Shown piece by piece: positions 47,701 to 55,043 of a stretch of DNA of 64,000 bases. A program made the position numbers and the translations under genes. The notes under the pieces are model-generated. The model saw nothing but the letters and a program-made list of their open reading frames with translations. It was not told the origin of the DNA and ran no database searches. How positions within the stretch are numbered: position 1 is the first letter of the stretch; each line of letters begins with the position of its first letter. Source of the stretch: Symsagittifera roscoffensis (lineage: Eukaryota; Xenacoelomorpha; Acoela; Convolutidae). The stretch spans positions 1,176,001-1,240,000 of the forward strand of contig NC_087068.1 in NCBI RefSeq assembly GCF_963678635.1, given 5' to 3'.

Positions 47701-50700
47701 AACTACCAATGCAGTTGAAGGCTGGCACAACGGCGTCAAGTCGCTTTTCCAGGGCAACAAACCCTCGATTCATACGTTTTTAGAAAAAATTCAGCTCAAT
47801 TCTTACAACCAAAAGTTCAATATTCTGAAAGCAATCAGCGGTACCACCAATCAAACCCGTAAAAAGTACCAAGAACTCAATGAAAAAGTCCAAATGATAA
47901 TTAATTCCTACAAAAATTCAGATATAGTAATTTATGTTGAAGCTCCAGCTCATTTGAAACTCTCCTAATTTTCATTTTGTCAAATTGTCGGCATAATTTT
48001 CTCAAACTGTTGGCATTTTGAAGCGTTTTTAATTGATTTTATAAAATCTTGAAGTTTTTGGCTTTATAGCCATCGTAGAAGTACCGTTTTTCGGGAGGTG
48101 ATGGAGGCTAAAAGAACAATAATTTTGAATTTTCCCTCACCCCGCCCACCCTTACCGGTTCCCAGTACAGAGGCAATTTATTGGTTTTGGGGACAATTTT
48201 TATCGATTTCGAAATAAAACTTTTGATCCACCATGAATCGATCGTTTGATCTTTTGACCAAGAGTCATATGTTTTAACCATAATGCCAAGTGAGCTTAAG
48301 AAGTCATATTTTTATGCTTTGATAGTTCAAAAGATTGATTGATTTAAAACGTGCGTTGAAATTTTCACGCTTTGAGCTGAATTTGTTTTCAGGCGCTTTT
48401 CAAAAGTTAGCATTGCTTGGTTCAGTTTGGTCAATTTCGGCAACTTGATTTTAATTTCTTTGATGATTTTCGTAGGCTACTTCGTTCTGAGCTATTCTAA
48501 CTTCTGGCTTATTTTTGACTGGGTTATTTTCGCAGGGGATAAAAAGGTAAGGGATAATTGGCATGAAACCGAAAAAATCATCTGAAGAGAGAAACACGAA
48601 CATGTTCGAAAAGAGAAACATCCAGAACATCCATGGTCCGTATTTAAATATCCCTTTGTTCAGACGTTCTTCTACTGAAAAAATGCAATAAAGCGTAATG
48701 TTATGCAATTTCTGTTCCAGTAAAAAATTGAGCAGATTAAACAGACTTTTCTCTTAAAATTATCCGTAAAAAACGAGCGGAGTTTGCCAGTAGAATTGAA
48801 TTAAATCAGATTTTTTTCGGATTATATAAAACTTCGACTCACTGTAAGTCAAAAATAGAGCGATACTTCGCAACAAGCCACAACTACTAACAAAGATAGC
48901 CAGTTACCGTAGTCTTAAAATATACAATTCTTTTTTTTTTCAAAAAATGTCGTTTTTTTGCGTGATGTGAAAAAAAATTTGAACTAAAAGTAGAACTAAA
49001 AGACTATTGAAAAACAGTTTTTGTAGAAAAATGACAAGAAAAACGAAAAAAAAATATTTAAGAAATTTTTTTCTGCAGATTGTTTTTGGAAGTTTTTGAT
49101 TCCCAAATTGCCGACAAAAAACTCCAAAAACTAACAATTAACTCAGTTCAATTTGAATACAGTTATGAGTGTGAATTATTTTGCCACGCATAAAAAACTT
49201 GTGTTTTGAAACTATTACCTATTAATCGAAAATTGTTCAACCTTATTTGGCCTAGTGGAAGCACACTCGATTGGCAACCCACCCATTTTGGATCACACCC
49301 TGCACGCTGTCAAAATTTTTGTAAAATTGATCTCAAAAAAAATTAAACCAGCCCTATCTATTCCTAGTTGCGCTTACATTTGAAACGAGAAGTGTTTCGC
49401 AATGAATGAGAAATCGCACTGAAGCTATTTTTACGAATTGTGTCCTTGTTTAAGTTACCGCCTGTTACAAAGCCCTTTTCAAAATGCAAAACAGATGAGA
49501 TAAGTCAGAAAAATGTCAACAACCCAAGGAGACCCAAAAAATTGATTTGGGAAAACCTTATCAAAATACAATTTTATTCCGCTGGGAAAACTAAAAATTT
49601 AAATCCGTTTTGAAACCTTTTCTTCACGCCAATTGAAGTATTTTTGTCATTGGGGAGCATTTGTTGCATTCTATTTTGCAATCTTATTTCGTTCGTAAAA
49701 GACTGTTTGTATGTCAGGGCAAAGCCCTGGAAGTTTTGACTGCCCCTAATTCATATCGAATAGTTTTTTGGGAAAAGAAAATATTGAAAAACTATGTAAT
49801 TTGGACAGTATCAAAGATCATGTGTGAAAAATTACGTCTTATAAAATCATTCGCGCGACCAGCTAGCCTCAGTTCAATTTGAAACAGTTTTGAATTGGGA
49901 TAATTTGCCACGCATAAAAAATTCGCGTTACGCTTTCAGAAAAATAAGAGAAAATGTTCAAAGTGCGCATCAATTAGTCTAGAGCATGGCCAAATTGGCA
50001 ATTTTCAAACTCCCAAAACTATGTTAAAAATGATCAAAGGTAAAATGTCTTTTCATGTATGACTCCAGAGAGTGAATATTTTCAACGATGCGAAAAAATA
50101 ATTTCGTTAAAAACCATTATTTCGACCGGCAAATATTGACTGAATAAAAAATCACACCAAGCGTAATTAATTCAATTTCTTCGCAAGACCGAATAACAAG
50201 ACTGCTCGTATATCAGGGCTAAGCCTCGAAGGATCTGACTGCCCTTAAATTTGTCTCAAACAGTTTTTGGGAAAAGAAAATATTGAAAAACTAGAAATTT
50301 GGACGATATCGAAGACCAAAAAAAAAGAAAACATTTAGAAAAATTTTTATTATTTTTTTGAAATTCATCCACCCATACGCTATCTTAAGTACAAAAATAT
50401 ATATTTCGCATAAAAAAGTATTAAACAGACCAAAGAGCTTGCCTCATTTCAATTTGGAGCTATTTCTATTACTGATTAAATCTCCGCTTACGCGTTTTTT
50501 GGGCATGAAATATATCGCGCGTTAACTGTCCCAAATTGGCCAAATTGACAAACTTTAAGCCCCCATAAATGTACGAAAAATGATCATAGGTGAAATTTGA
50601 ATTTGAGCCCAAGATATTAGTACCTTCCGAATGATAAAAAAAATTCCATCGAAAAATGCTAGTTAAAAAAACGAAAATTGTCTGGAGAAAAAAACCACCC

Positions 50701-51848
50701 CGAGCACAAACATTTTGTGACTTTCTTCAAAAATCGGAACAAACACATCAAAAATTGATCAACACCACCCTGTTGCTACGTTAATTTACACTTAAAATGA
50801 GAATTGTTATGGATGAATTAAATGAACTCGATGAAAGCGATGAAGTGAACTGACGGCGAAGTTGGCGTCTCCGGGTCCCTCGTTCAACTGCTGTCTGAGT
50901 GCCTCCTGTGCATAGGGGGAGAGGGTTTTCATGTACTGGTCCTGCATGTCCTCATCCAACTTGCGGAAGTGTCTCGCCTCCAGTCGAGTGTAGTCCCGCA
51001 TCTTGTGCTGCAACAAGGAAGCAATAAGGGTTCAATAATTCAGTTTGCACTGAAAGACAAGACAGTAGCAACGCATTTACTCACTGCAGAAGAACAGTTA
51101 ACCTAACACTCTTGCAGCCATTGTTATGACTGAGAGTGCAACTGTGTTCACATATACTTTTTGCATAGTTGCAGCTTGAAGTTTGTTCTATACTTTCTAG
51201 GAAAGACCTGTGAGGACCTATTTGGATGTTGTAATGACACTTGATGCATATATTATGTATGTGCTGTGCCTACCAGCTTCTCCATGTCGTGCAGGAATGT
51301 CTCTAGCTGGTGGAGTGTCTGTTCAGCCTCTGCCTCCGCCTCCTTGCGCCCACTCTCGCTCCTCTCCGCCTGCTCCATCAGCAGCTGCCGCTCCTGCCAA
51401 GCAAACACCACACAGTCACCACAATCACCACTAACAACACTAACAGGGCCGTCCAAAAATCACCTGTTTTCTGTATAAAATAGAGCTCAGTAGTAGATTT
51501 AGAAAGAGGGCGGGGGGCGTTTTTTCGGCCTTTTTGAAAAATTTGCTTGTGACGCAAGAAACCTAGCCAAAACTAGCCCATCCATCCCCCCCCCCCCCGC
51601 CTCGCGAACGGTTTGTGAATATAATGTTCAAAGATCTGATCTTGATAAAAACAAATGTCAATCCTCGGTACCTAGGAATGACACTTGATTGTATGTTTGT
51701 TTGTGTTTATTAAATGTCTTTGAAAGTGGTCAAATAGACTGACTGCATTCCACTGTTTCTCCATCTGGTAGAACTTCTCCGACAGCTGCTTCTCCAACTC
51801 CTTATTCGACTCCACCTTCTCCTCCAGCTGAGTGATGTGGGTAATGGC
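32575..51848 (-). CDS. Unrecognised coiled-coil protein, 5'-partial, 18 exons (661 residues in window)
   Basis: Eighteen minus-strand exons join in frame: 51848-51744, 51393-51274, 51007-50855, 45684-45590, 44724-44686, 44253-44203, 43870-43779, 43652-43545, 42879-42693, 39410-39363, 39275-39221, 38932-38749, 38289-38150, 35878-35730, 34461-34435, 34262-34046, 32877-32797 and 32709-32575. They total 1,986 nt, 661 codons plus TGA. The order of parts is an N-terminal coiled coil, a segment beginning HKMRDYTRLEARHFRKLDED, a helical middle (DPMLSEYLRAYDFVHEFKST; LDHRTLQYFQKQLPDLVP), a second coiled coil (GAELKRLQDEVAAL), a segment with KPMFSYKAKLPWINIFPE, a Pro-rich linker (SKPPPQPPTTHQP) and a short C-terminal tail. 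I do not recognise the family. A cytoskeletal, centrosomal or ciliary role would be a guess from the coiled coils only. The upstream exons are outside the visible gene part, probably beyond the retrotransposon. Confidence 0.88.
32797..32877 (-). CDS. Coiled-coil gene, window exon 17
   Basis: It encodes 27 residues, TESGYVNNEMTGAGLMAVDY then TQVPTWK, in phase 0. Donor is GTAAGT. Confidence 0.85.
32931..33347. mobile_element. Poly-C inverted-repeat element (MITE-like)
   Basis: The left end CAGCGGATTTAGGGGGG faces the right end CTTAGATCCGCCGCTG, giving imperfect terminal inverted repeats. An 18-base C run lies at 33300-33317 just inside the right end. There is no coding sequence. Fragments with the same C run and TCTTAGATCC end lie at 45367-45412, and looser ones at 40030-40095 and 51484-51600. 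Confidence 0.55.
33580..33911 (-). mobile_element. Solo LTR of the gypsy-like element, reverse orientation
   Basis: Its reverse complement aligns with the 5' LTR at 52944-53327: shared strings include AACCAATCATGATCCAT, TATAAGAGTAAGATTAGGAT, CGAATCTATCCGGCCGAAAA and ATCCGAAATTACTCTATGAG. Both end ...ACTCA. Here the sequence after the LTR end is not a primer-binding site and no internal region follows, so it is a solo LTR or fragment. It is clearly diverged from the 5' LTR. No target duplication is obvious. Confidence 0.75.
34046..34262 (-). CDS. Coiled-coil gene, window exon 16 (Pro-rich linker)
   Basis: It encodes LRKKTDGSGKYLTEMELTDV, the Pro-rich SKPPPQPPTTHQPHKKRLAA and PPMGTDRPFLPMTNIYE. 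One base completes the preceding Glu codon. Donor is GTAAGT. Confidence 0.87.
34435..34461 (-). CDS. Coiled-coil gene, window exon 15 (27-nt microexon)
   Basis: This 27-base exon encodes LPWINIFP flanked by split codons and is needed to join SYKAK to ELRKK in frame. Acceptor CTAATTTCAG and donor GTAAGT are both good. It is too short to appear as an open frame. Confidence 0.8.
34462..35729. other. Intron with family C element copy 1
   Basis: The intron holds family C copy 1 at 35076-35614. The rest is AT-rich, with no feature seen. Confidence 0.6.
35076..35614 (+). mobile_element. Family C element, copy 1 (hairpin near each end)
   Basis: It runs from a hairpin CTTTCGATACGAAAG to a hairpin CAGGGCTTTGCCCTG, with a conserved internal hairpin GCGCGA/TCGCGC. 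The reverse complement recurs at 41335-41867, and a more diverged one at 50196-50742. There is no coding sequence. I see no long terminal inverted repeat, so the class is undetermined. Confidence 0.7.
35730..35878 (-). CDS. Coiled-coil gene, window exon 14
   Basis: It encodes RDSQWRAVSAGLAAQRQEAA to IFLIKPMFSYKA, ending AA (phase 2) at donor GTCAGT. This is an amphipathic helix followed by a hydrophobic segment. Confidence 0.88.
35879..38149. other. 2.3-kb intron, unassigned, base composition less AT-rich from 36.4 kb
   Basis: The part from about 36.4 to 38.05 kb is more balanced in base composition than the surrounding introns and looks like a decayed insertion. No reading frame, terminal repeat or family could be recognised. 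Confidence 0.35.
38150..38289 (-). CDS. Coiled-coil gene, window exon 13
   Basis: It encodes QRLMTMVKRYSAHCSMRLLE to LIHNFEQFQHK, phase 1 in and phase 0 out. Donor is GTGAGT. Confidence 0.87.
38749..38932 (-). CDS. Coiled-coil gene, window exon 12
   Basis: It encodes RLEESENKLAEFEAQRSAIL to FEKATHLIDKYTSLP, leaving one G for the next exon. Acceptor GAATTTGTAG, donor GTAATC. Confidence 0.88.
39221..39275 (-). CDS. Coiled-coil gene, window exon 11
   Basis: It encodes KLESDYGANKEQLRQLMI, continuing the second coiled coil. Donor is GTTAGT. Confidence 0.84.
39363..39410 (-). CDS. Coiled-coil gene, window exon 10 (48 nt)
   Basis: It encodes KSDFESQRRELEDKI between split Leu and Gly codons, heptad-like. 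Acceptor ATTGTTTCAG, donor GTGAGC. Confidence 0.84.
40705..41188. repeat. Inverted repeat pair with TTAGACGA...AAATTAGAC arms
   Basis: GAAGTTAGACGAAAAACAAA (left) and the reverse complement of the right arm (AAATTAGACGACAAGCAAAT) align over about 35 bases, facing each other about 480 bases apart. They may be the ends of a decayed non-autonomous element. Confidence 0.4.
41335..41867 (-). mobile_element. Family C element, copy 2
   Basis: It is the inverse orientation of copy 1, with ends CAGGGCGAAGCCCTG and CTTTCGTATCGAAAG. The internal stem is kept with a changed loop (GCGCGA-ATTATA-TCGCGC). Collinear blocks include CACCCCGAGCACAAATATTC and AATTGTCCCAAATTGGCCA. Confidence 0.7.
42693..42879 (-). 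CDS. Coiled-coil gene, window exon 9
   Basis: It encodes LGEILGVLLRILFQNKLDHR, then FQKQLPDLVPRSLYAHMDDS and the start of the second coiled coil (GAELKRLQDEVAA). Donor is GTAAGT. Confidence 0.88.
42880..43544. other. Intron, no feature seen
   Basis: An intron of about 665 bases. I see no repeat copy or RNA gene. Confidence 0.5.
43545..43652 (-). CDS. Coiled-coil gene, window exon 8
   Basis: It encodes VDSVVTILDEIEFISFDQDE to EMQQQLII. Acceptor TTTGTTTGCAG, donor GTAAGC. Confidence 0.87.
43779..43870 (-). CDS. Coiled-coil gene, window exon 7
   Basis: It encodes KADPMLSEYLRAYDFVHEFK and STVAFLFKNK. Phase 2 in, phase 1 out. Acceptor CTGTTTTTTTAG, donor GTAACA. Confidence 0.87.
44203..44253 (-). 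CDS. Coiled-coil gene, window exon 6 (51 nt)
   Basis: It encodes SMTPFTVDSFFDLSEI with split codons at both ends. Acceptor TTGATTGCAG, donor GTGAGT. Confidence 0.82.
44686..44724 (-). CDS. Coiled-coil gene, window exon 5 (39 nt)
   Basis: It encodes MMKSVRNMRRYH between split Ile and Ser codons. Acceptor GTTATATTGTAG, donor GTAAGT. Its phases join exons 4 and 6 exactly. Confidence 0.8.
44725..45589. other. Intron with a poly-C element fragment
   Basis: A fragment with 12 C followed by TCGAGAAAATCTTAGATCC at about 45367-45400 matches the right end of the 33-kb element. The remainder is AT-rich and featureless. Confidence 0.5.
45590..45684 (-). CDS. Coiled-coil gene, window exon 4
   Basis: It encodes MQTEEVINEAKRGINGLRAG and SRRSQRSAEAQ, ending AT (phase 2) at donor GTGAGT. 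The ATG is internal: the acceptor GTTGTGCAG directly precedes it. Confidence 0.84.
46216..46377. repeat. 81-bp tandem duplication (two copies)
   Basis: Units 46216-46296 and 46297-46377 both read AATATAGCCCACGTCAATTA and end in CAACAATTGGT(C/G)CAT. They differ at only a few positions, so the duplication is recent. Confidence 0.85.
46595..47968 (+). pseudogene. FLYWCH zinc finger - MULE transposase pseudogene
   Basis: Fragments in changing frames align in order with FLYWCH-MULE proteins. A FLYWCH part has HKFTRKRDTK and HWRCAFT, followed in another frame by HNCLMTHK and EHSHEF. The MULE part has KVWLCDGTFK, then FCQLYTVHIQIGGFYPACVF and KKETTYNRFLEAL, DFEQAALNAF, KGCCFYLCQS, and finally TNAVEGWHNG in a frame open to TAA at 47966-47968. 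The catalytic-type residues D (CDGTF), D (DFE) and E (VEGW) are visible. At least three frame changes and several stops show it is dead. It lies antisense in an intron of the minus-strand gene. Confidence 0.75.
49696..50165 (-). mobile_element. Family C element, copy 4, strongly decayed
   Basis: It starts with ATGTCAGGGCAAAGCCCTGG and shares TTTTTGGGAAAAGAAAATAT with copy 3 next to it. The far end is hard to define. Confidence 0.45.
50196..50742 (-). mobile_element. Family C element, copy 3
   Basis: It shares AACAAGACTGCTCGTATATC, CTCCGCTTACGCGTT, AACTGTCCCAAATTGGCC and ACCCCGAGCACAAAC with copy 2. The hairpins at the ends are partly broken, indicating an older copy. Confidence 0.6.
50855..51007 (-). 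CDS. Coiled-coil gene, window exon 3
   Basis: It encodes HKMRDYTRLEARHFRKLDED to LNEGPGDANFA, 51 codons, phase 0. Acceptor TTGTTGCAG, donor GTCAGT. Confidence 0.88.
51274..51393 (-). CDS. Coiled-coil gene, window exon 2
   Basis: It encodes ERQLLMEQAERSESGRKEAE to FLHDMEKL, 40 codons of coiled coil, phase 0. Acceptor TTGGCAG, donor GTAGGC. Confidence 0.87.
51744..51848 (-). CDS. Coiled-coil gene, window exon 1 (first visible)
   Basis: It encodes AITHITQLEEKVESNKELEK to QMEKQWNA, 35 codons, phase 0. It begins at a splice acceptor (CTTCTCTTAG), so further exons must lie upstream at higher coordinates, none of which I can find before 64000. Confidence 0.87.
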
Positions 51849-52943
51849 CTAAGAGAAGCAAAGGACAGGGGGTCAAGTCACCTCAACTCATCCCAAGTCA
51901 GTTGAGGTCACAGTTAAGGTCACTTTAATCAGAACAAACGATCGATAGAAAAAATGAGCCAATACACTGCTGTACTGTTATGACGTTCATAATTTAACAT
52001 TTCTTTTGAAATTATTAAAAAATAAAACAAAAATAGTTTTAAAATGAATAAATGGAAACAAATTTGACTTATGTTGCACGAAGCGACTTATTTAATGTTT
52101 TTTTTTTGCTTCAAATACTTAATGCGTTTGAGTTAAAAACCATTATGTTTTTGAAAAGAACTTGTGTTTTGACAGATTTGTGATTTTAACATACTTTCAC
52201 CTGTTTGAATTGCAAGCGCTATTCTTTAATTTTTGATGATCACAGACTTTCATTGTCCACCGTCTTTTTTAAAATTTAAATCTCAGAAAATAAAATGTAA
52301 GCCAACTGCCGATAACGTAGTACATAATGTTACGACAATAGTTTCATGCTTAAAAAATATGAAAAAAAATGTTGAGAATTGAAATCATATTTTTTCTTGT
52401 TTTCTTGAGTCTTCAGAGGACTTAAATATATCATCTTCGAGAATTCAAAAACATAGATTGAAGTAATTTACGTCAAAAATACTTTTAAAATCAGATTAAT
52501 ATTGGAGCCATAAGATATTAGCCTGAAACAGTTGACCTAGTGTGCAAGACCAATGTTTTTGCAATTCGGATCTCGACTGAAAGACTGCAACATGATGACA
52601 GCCCACTTCACCCCTACGAGTGTTATTTGAGTTACTTAGACTCGAGTATAAAAAATCCATCCTACGCCATAGTTACTTCTCACATCGCGAGATGGAGAAA
52701 ACTTCTGACCACAAATTGGATTAGAATTAAAGAATTTTTAGAACATCAAAGTTTTATTTATACATTTTGCAAAGATTTTCTGGCCAGAATTTGGGATCGG
52801 AAATTAGATATTTGTTGACAAAGTTTTTGAAAAAATGTAGGTAGGGGACTGTAGTCATAGCAGATACTAATCGCAAGCCATTTCTGTAGTCAACATACCA
52901 ACAACTTCTCATCCAAATGGAACCTGATCTAAACTACATTTTA
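51849..52943. other. Intron sequence between the first visible minus exon and the retrotransposon
   Basis: AT-rich sequence. A 92-codon open frame at 52540-52818 has no recognisable feature and was not called. No exon of the minus-strand gene was found. Confidence 0.5.
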
Positions 52944-53327
52944 TGATTGGATAAATTAGATATTTTACCACTGTAAAGTATTTAATATTAACCAATCATG
53001 ATCCATCTAACTAACAACCCACTTATTTGTAAGTGCTGAAATTACTTGTAATTTCAGCACCAGAGAGATTTGAATTTAACTTAGAAATTAGTTGACTCTC
53101 CAAGAAGACTTCAGCAACCGCAATAAACCAGTATACCCTAGATCTATTGAGCCTAGCAGAGACTAGTTAAACAACCTGAGACTAGATAGTATAAGAGTAA
53201 GATTAGGATTGGTATTAGACTAAGAAGTTGCACGAATCTATCCGGCCGAAAATAAGATAGCGTGACGAGCAGACGGTGTACCCTATCCGAAATTACTCTA
53301 TGAGTTATACACTTCGGTCCTAACTCA
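52944..53327 (+). repeat. 5' LTR of the gypsy-like element
   Basis: It begins TGAT and ends CTAACTCA, 384 bases. The end is supported by the primer-binding site two bases later and by the solo LTR at 33580-33911 that ends at the same base. The 5' end is less certain. A TATA-like TAGTATAAGAG lies at about 53188, a possible LTR promoter. Confidence 0.7.
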
Positions 53328-53329
53328 TC

Positions 53330-53344
53330 TGGTGCGACCATAAG
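53330..53344 (+). other. Primer-binding site
   Basis: TGGTGCGACCATAAG starts with TGG, complementary to a tRNA 3' CCA end, two bases after the LTR. The primer tRNA would end GGTCGCACCA. I cannot name the tRNA. Confidence 0.65.
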
Positions 53345-54575
53345 TCTCGAACAAGACCTTAATAGCTTAGAATTAACCAAAAATAGATTAGAATTTAGAC
53401 AAAACATTTTTTAAAATGTTACACGACGATAATTTAATCGAAATGTCTCTACGACTAAATAGATCAAAGCCAATATTCCGAACGATAAGAGAACTACCCG
53501 GAATTGCAAGAAGACCTCGAACCAGAGACGACATACGACAAAGTAGAAACTTACCATATAGTTATATGATAGTTCGGCAAAAGCCAACACAAACTTTTGT
53601 ATTTAGAATACTACTAGCAATGAATTTAGATTTTCATGTGCAAACATAAAATCTTGAAGTCAATCTTCAAAATCATTTCAGGCGCTAAACCAAATTATTA
53701 ATATACAATAACGATTGATAAGGAGATCTCAGATCGTTTCCCTAAATTCTGCAGTAATATACAAAACATGTTTGAAAAATATTTATTGAAAAATCAAAAT
53801 AAAAATTAGTAGCATGACAATAAATGGTTAGTAATTATAAATCATCCTGTTGTTCCAGCTTCATCACCTAAACATAACAGCATTCATAAGCTCACTAATA
53901 TCATAAAAACACTAAATCTTTTCTCTACACAAATTTAAATCATTTTAAACTTAAATTCACTTAAATTTAAAATCAGATCATCAAGGCTCATCCTTGGATC
54001 TTAAATCATTTTCTATTTAATTAAATTTAAAACTTGATCATCAAGGCCTCTCCTTGGATCAAAAAGAACAATTTTGTTCTCCCCCACCCACTTAGCTAGT
54101 GTCTAACGACCTCAAACGTCGATTCACTACCCAACCCTTTCTAAAAACCCAGGACTAACAGAAATTTTTGAACAAAACTAATCATTCAAATTAGGATAAA
54201 CAGTGAAGAACTTCGGTTATTCATCCTTCACTTGATCCCCCCTCTTACCAGACCCAGGATAAATCTTAGACTTAGTAAGTTTAAAACAGTATCTAACGAA
54301 CTACTCGCGTTCTAATTATACCTGAACCTTGTGGATCGATTTACTATTCTCCAACCCTGAACACAATCACTACCCTTAAGTAAGATTAAGTAAGTTAACA
54401 CCTTAGCTTATACTAGCCACGAGAAAGTATAAAATCATTCTTCGGAATCGATATACTTTTCTCCCCAACCCTGAACAAATAGACCCAGCTTAGGCTAACC
54501 AAAAAATCGTAAGGACTAACAGTCTAAGTAGTAGAAATCATTTAACAACCTTTTGCATCCGTCATCCTAAACCTT
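53345..54575 (+). other. Long leader of the retrotransposon with imperfect internal repeats
   Basis: About 1.2 kb without recognised coding sequence. Repeated strings include GATCATCAAGGC(T)C...TCCTTGGATC (53981-54060, twice) and CGAT.TAC...TCTCC(C)CAACCCTGAAC (about 54340 and 54460). A 77-codon frame at 53416-53649 is open but has no known features. Confidence 0.5.
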
Positions 54576-55043
54576 ATGTCATTTAAAAACCTAGGAAATA
54601 AACAAACAATCGTTTTACACAATTGTGAAATAGATAACAAAAAATACGATCTTGTAATCACACCACACACACAAACAGTTGGATATATCAGAACAAAACG
54701 ACAAACACTAAAAAGAAAAATAATAACCAAACAAAGACAAATTACACGAAAAAGATTTTCCGAAAACCGCAACGCATTTTCAGAATCAGAAACCAGCAGT
54801 TTAGACGAACTTTATAAATTAAAAGAATCTATAGATAAAAATTGCCCCATTCACGATCAATTGCCCCATTCCGACTCAGAAACAACTTCAAATTCATCAA
54901 AAAGAGGAAAAAGAAGAATAAAAAAGCAATATAAACACAAACCAGTACATTTATACAATTGGAATCAACCAATTAGACACATTGATAATTACATATTAAC
55001 AGTCATCAAACGAAAAAATGAGCTCAACACACACCCCAGGTGA
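54576..55043 (+). CDS. 155-residue basic ORF upstream of and overlapping gag-pol
   Basis: It starts MSFKNLGNKQTIVLHNCEID and is Lys/Arg-rich, with a Ser/acidic patch (SDSETTSNSSKRGKRRIKKQ). It overlaps the gag-pol start by 26 bases in a different frame. The gag-pol frame is open from 55000, just after an in-frame TAA at 54997-54999. The two frames could be joined by a frameshift in the 55000-55043 window or be read separately. I do not recognise a domain. Its A-rich codon use matches gag-pol, so it belongs to the element. Confidence 0.55.
   Translation: MSFKNLGNKQTIVLHNCEIDNKKYDLVITPHTQTVGYIRTKRQTLKRKIITKQRQITRKRFSENRNAFSESETSSLDELYKLKESIDKNCPIHDQLPHSDSETTSNSSKRGKRRIKKQYKHKPVHLYNWNQPIRHIDNYILTVIKRKNELNTHPR

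Larger units (their letters stand above)
45685..50854. other. 5.2-kb intron loaded with mobile-element remnants
   Basis: It contains an 81-bp tandem duplication (46216-46377), the FLYWCH-MULE pseudogene (46595-47968), a tRNA-like fragment near 49245-49310 with box A TGGCCTAGTGG, and two family C copies. The region 47970-49240 shows nothing recognisable. Confidence 0.6.

Noticed and set aside
53416-53649. 77-codon Arg-rich frame just after the primer-binding site
   Set aside because: Open but short, in the leader region, without recognisable features; not enough to call a gene.
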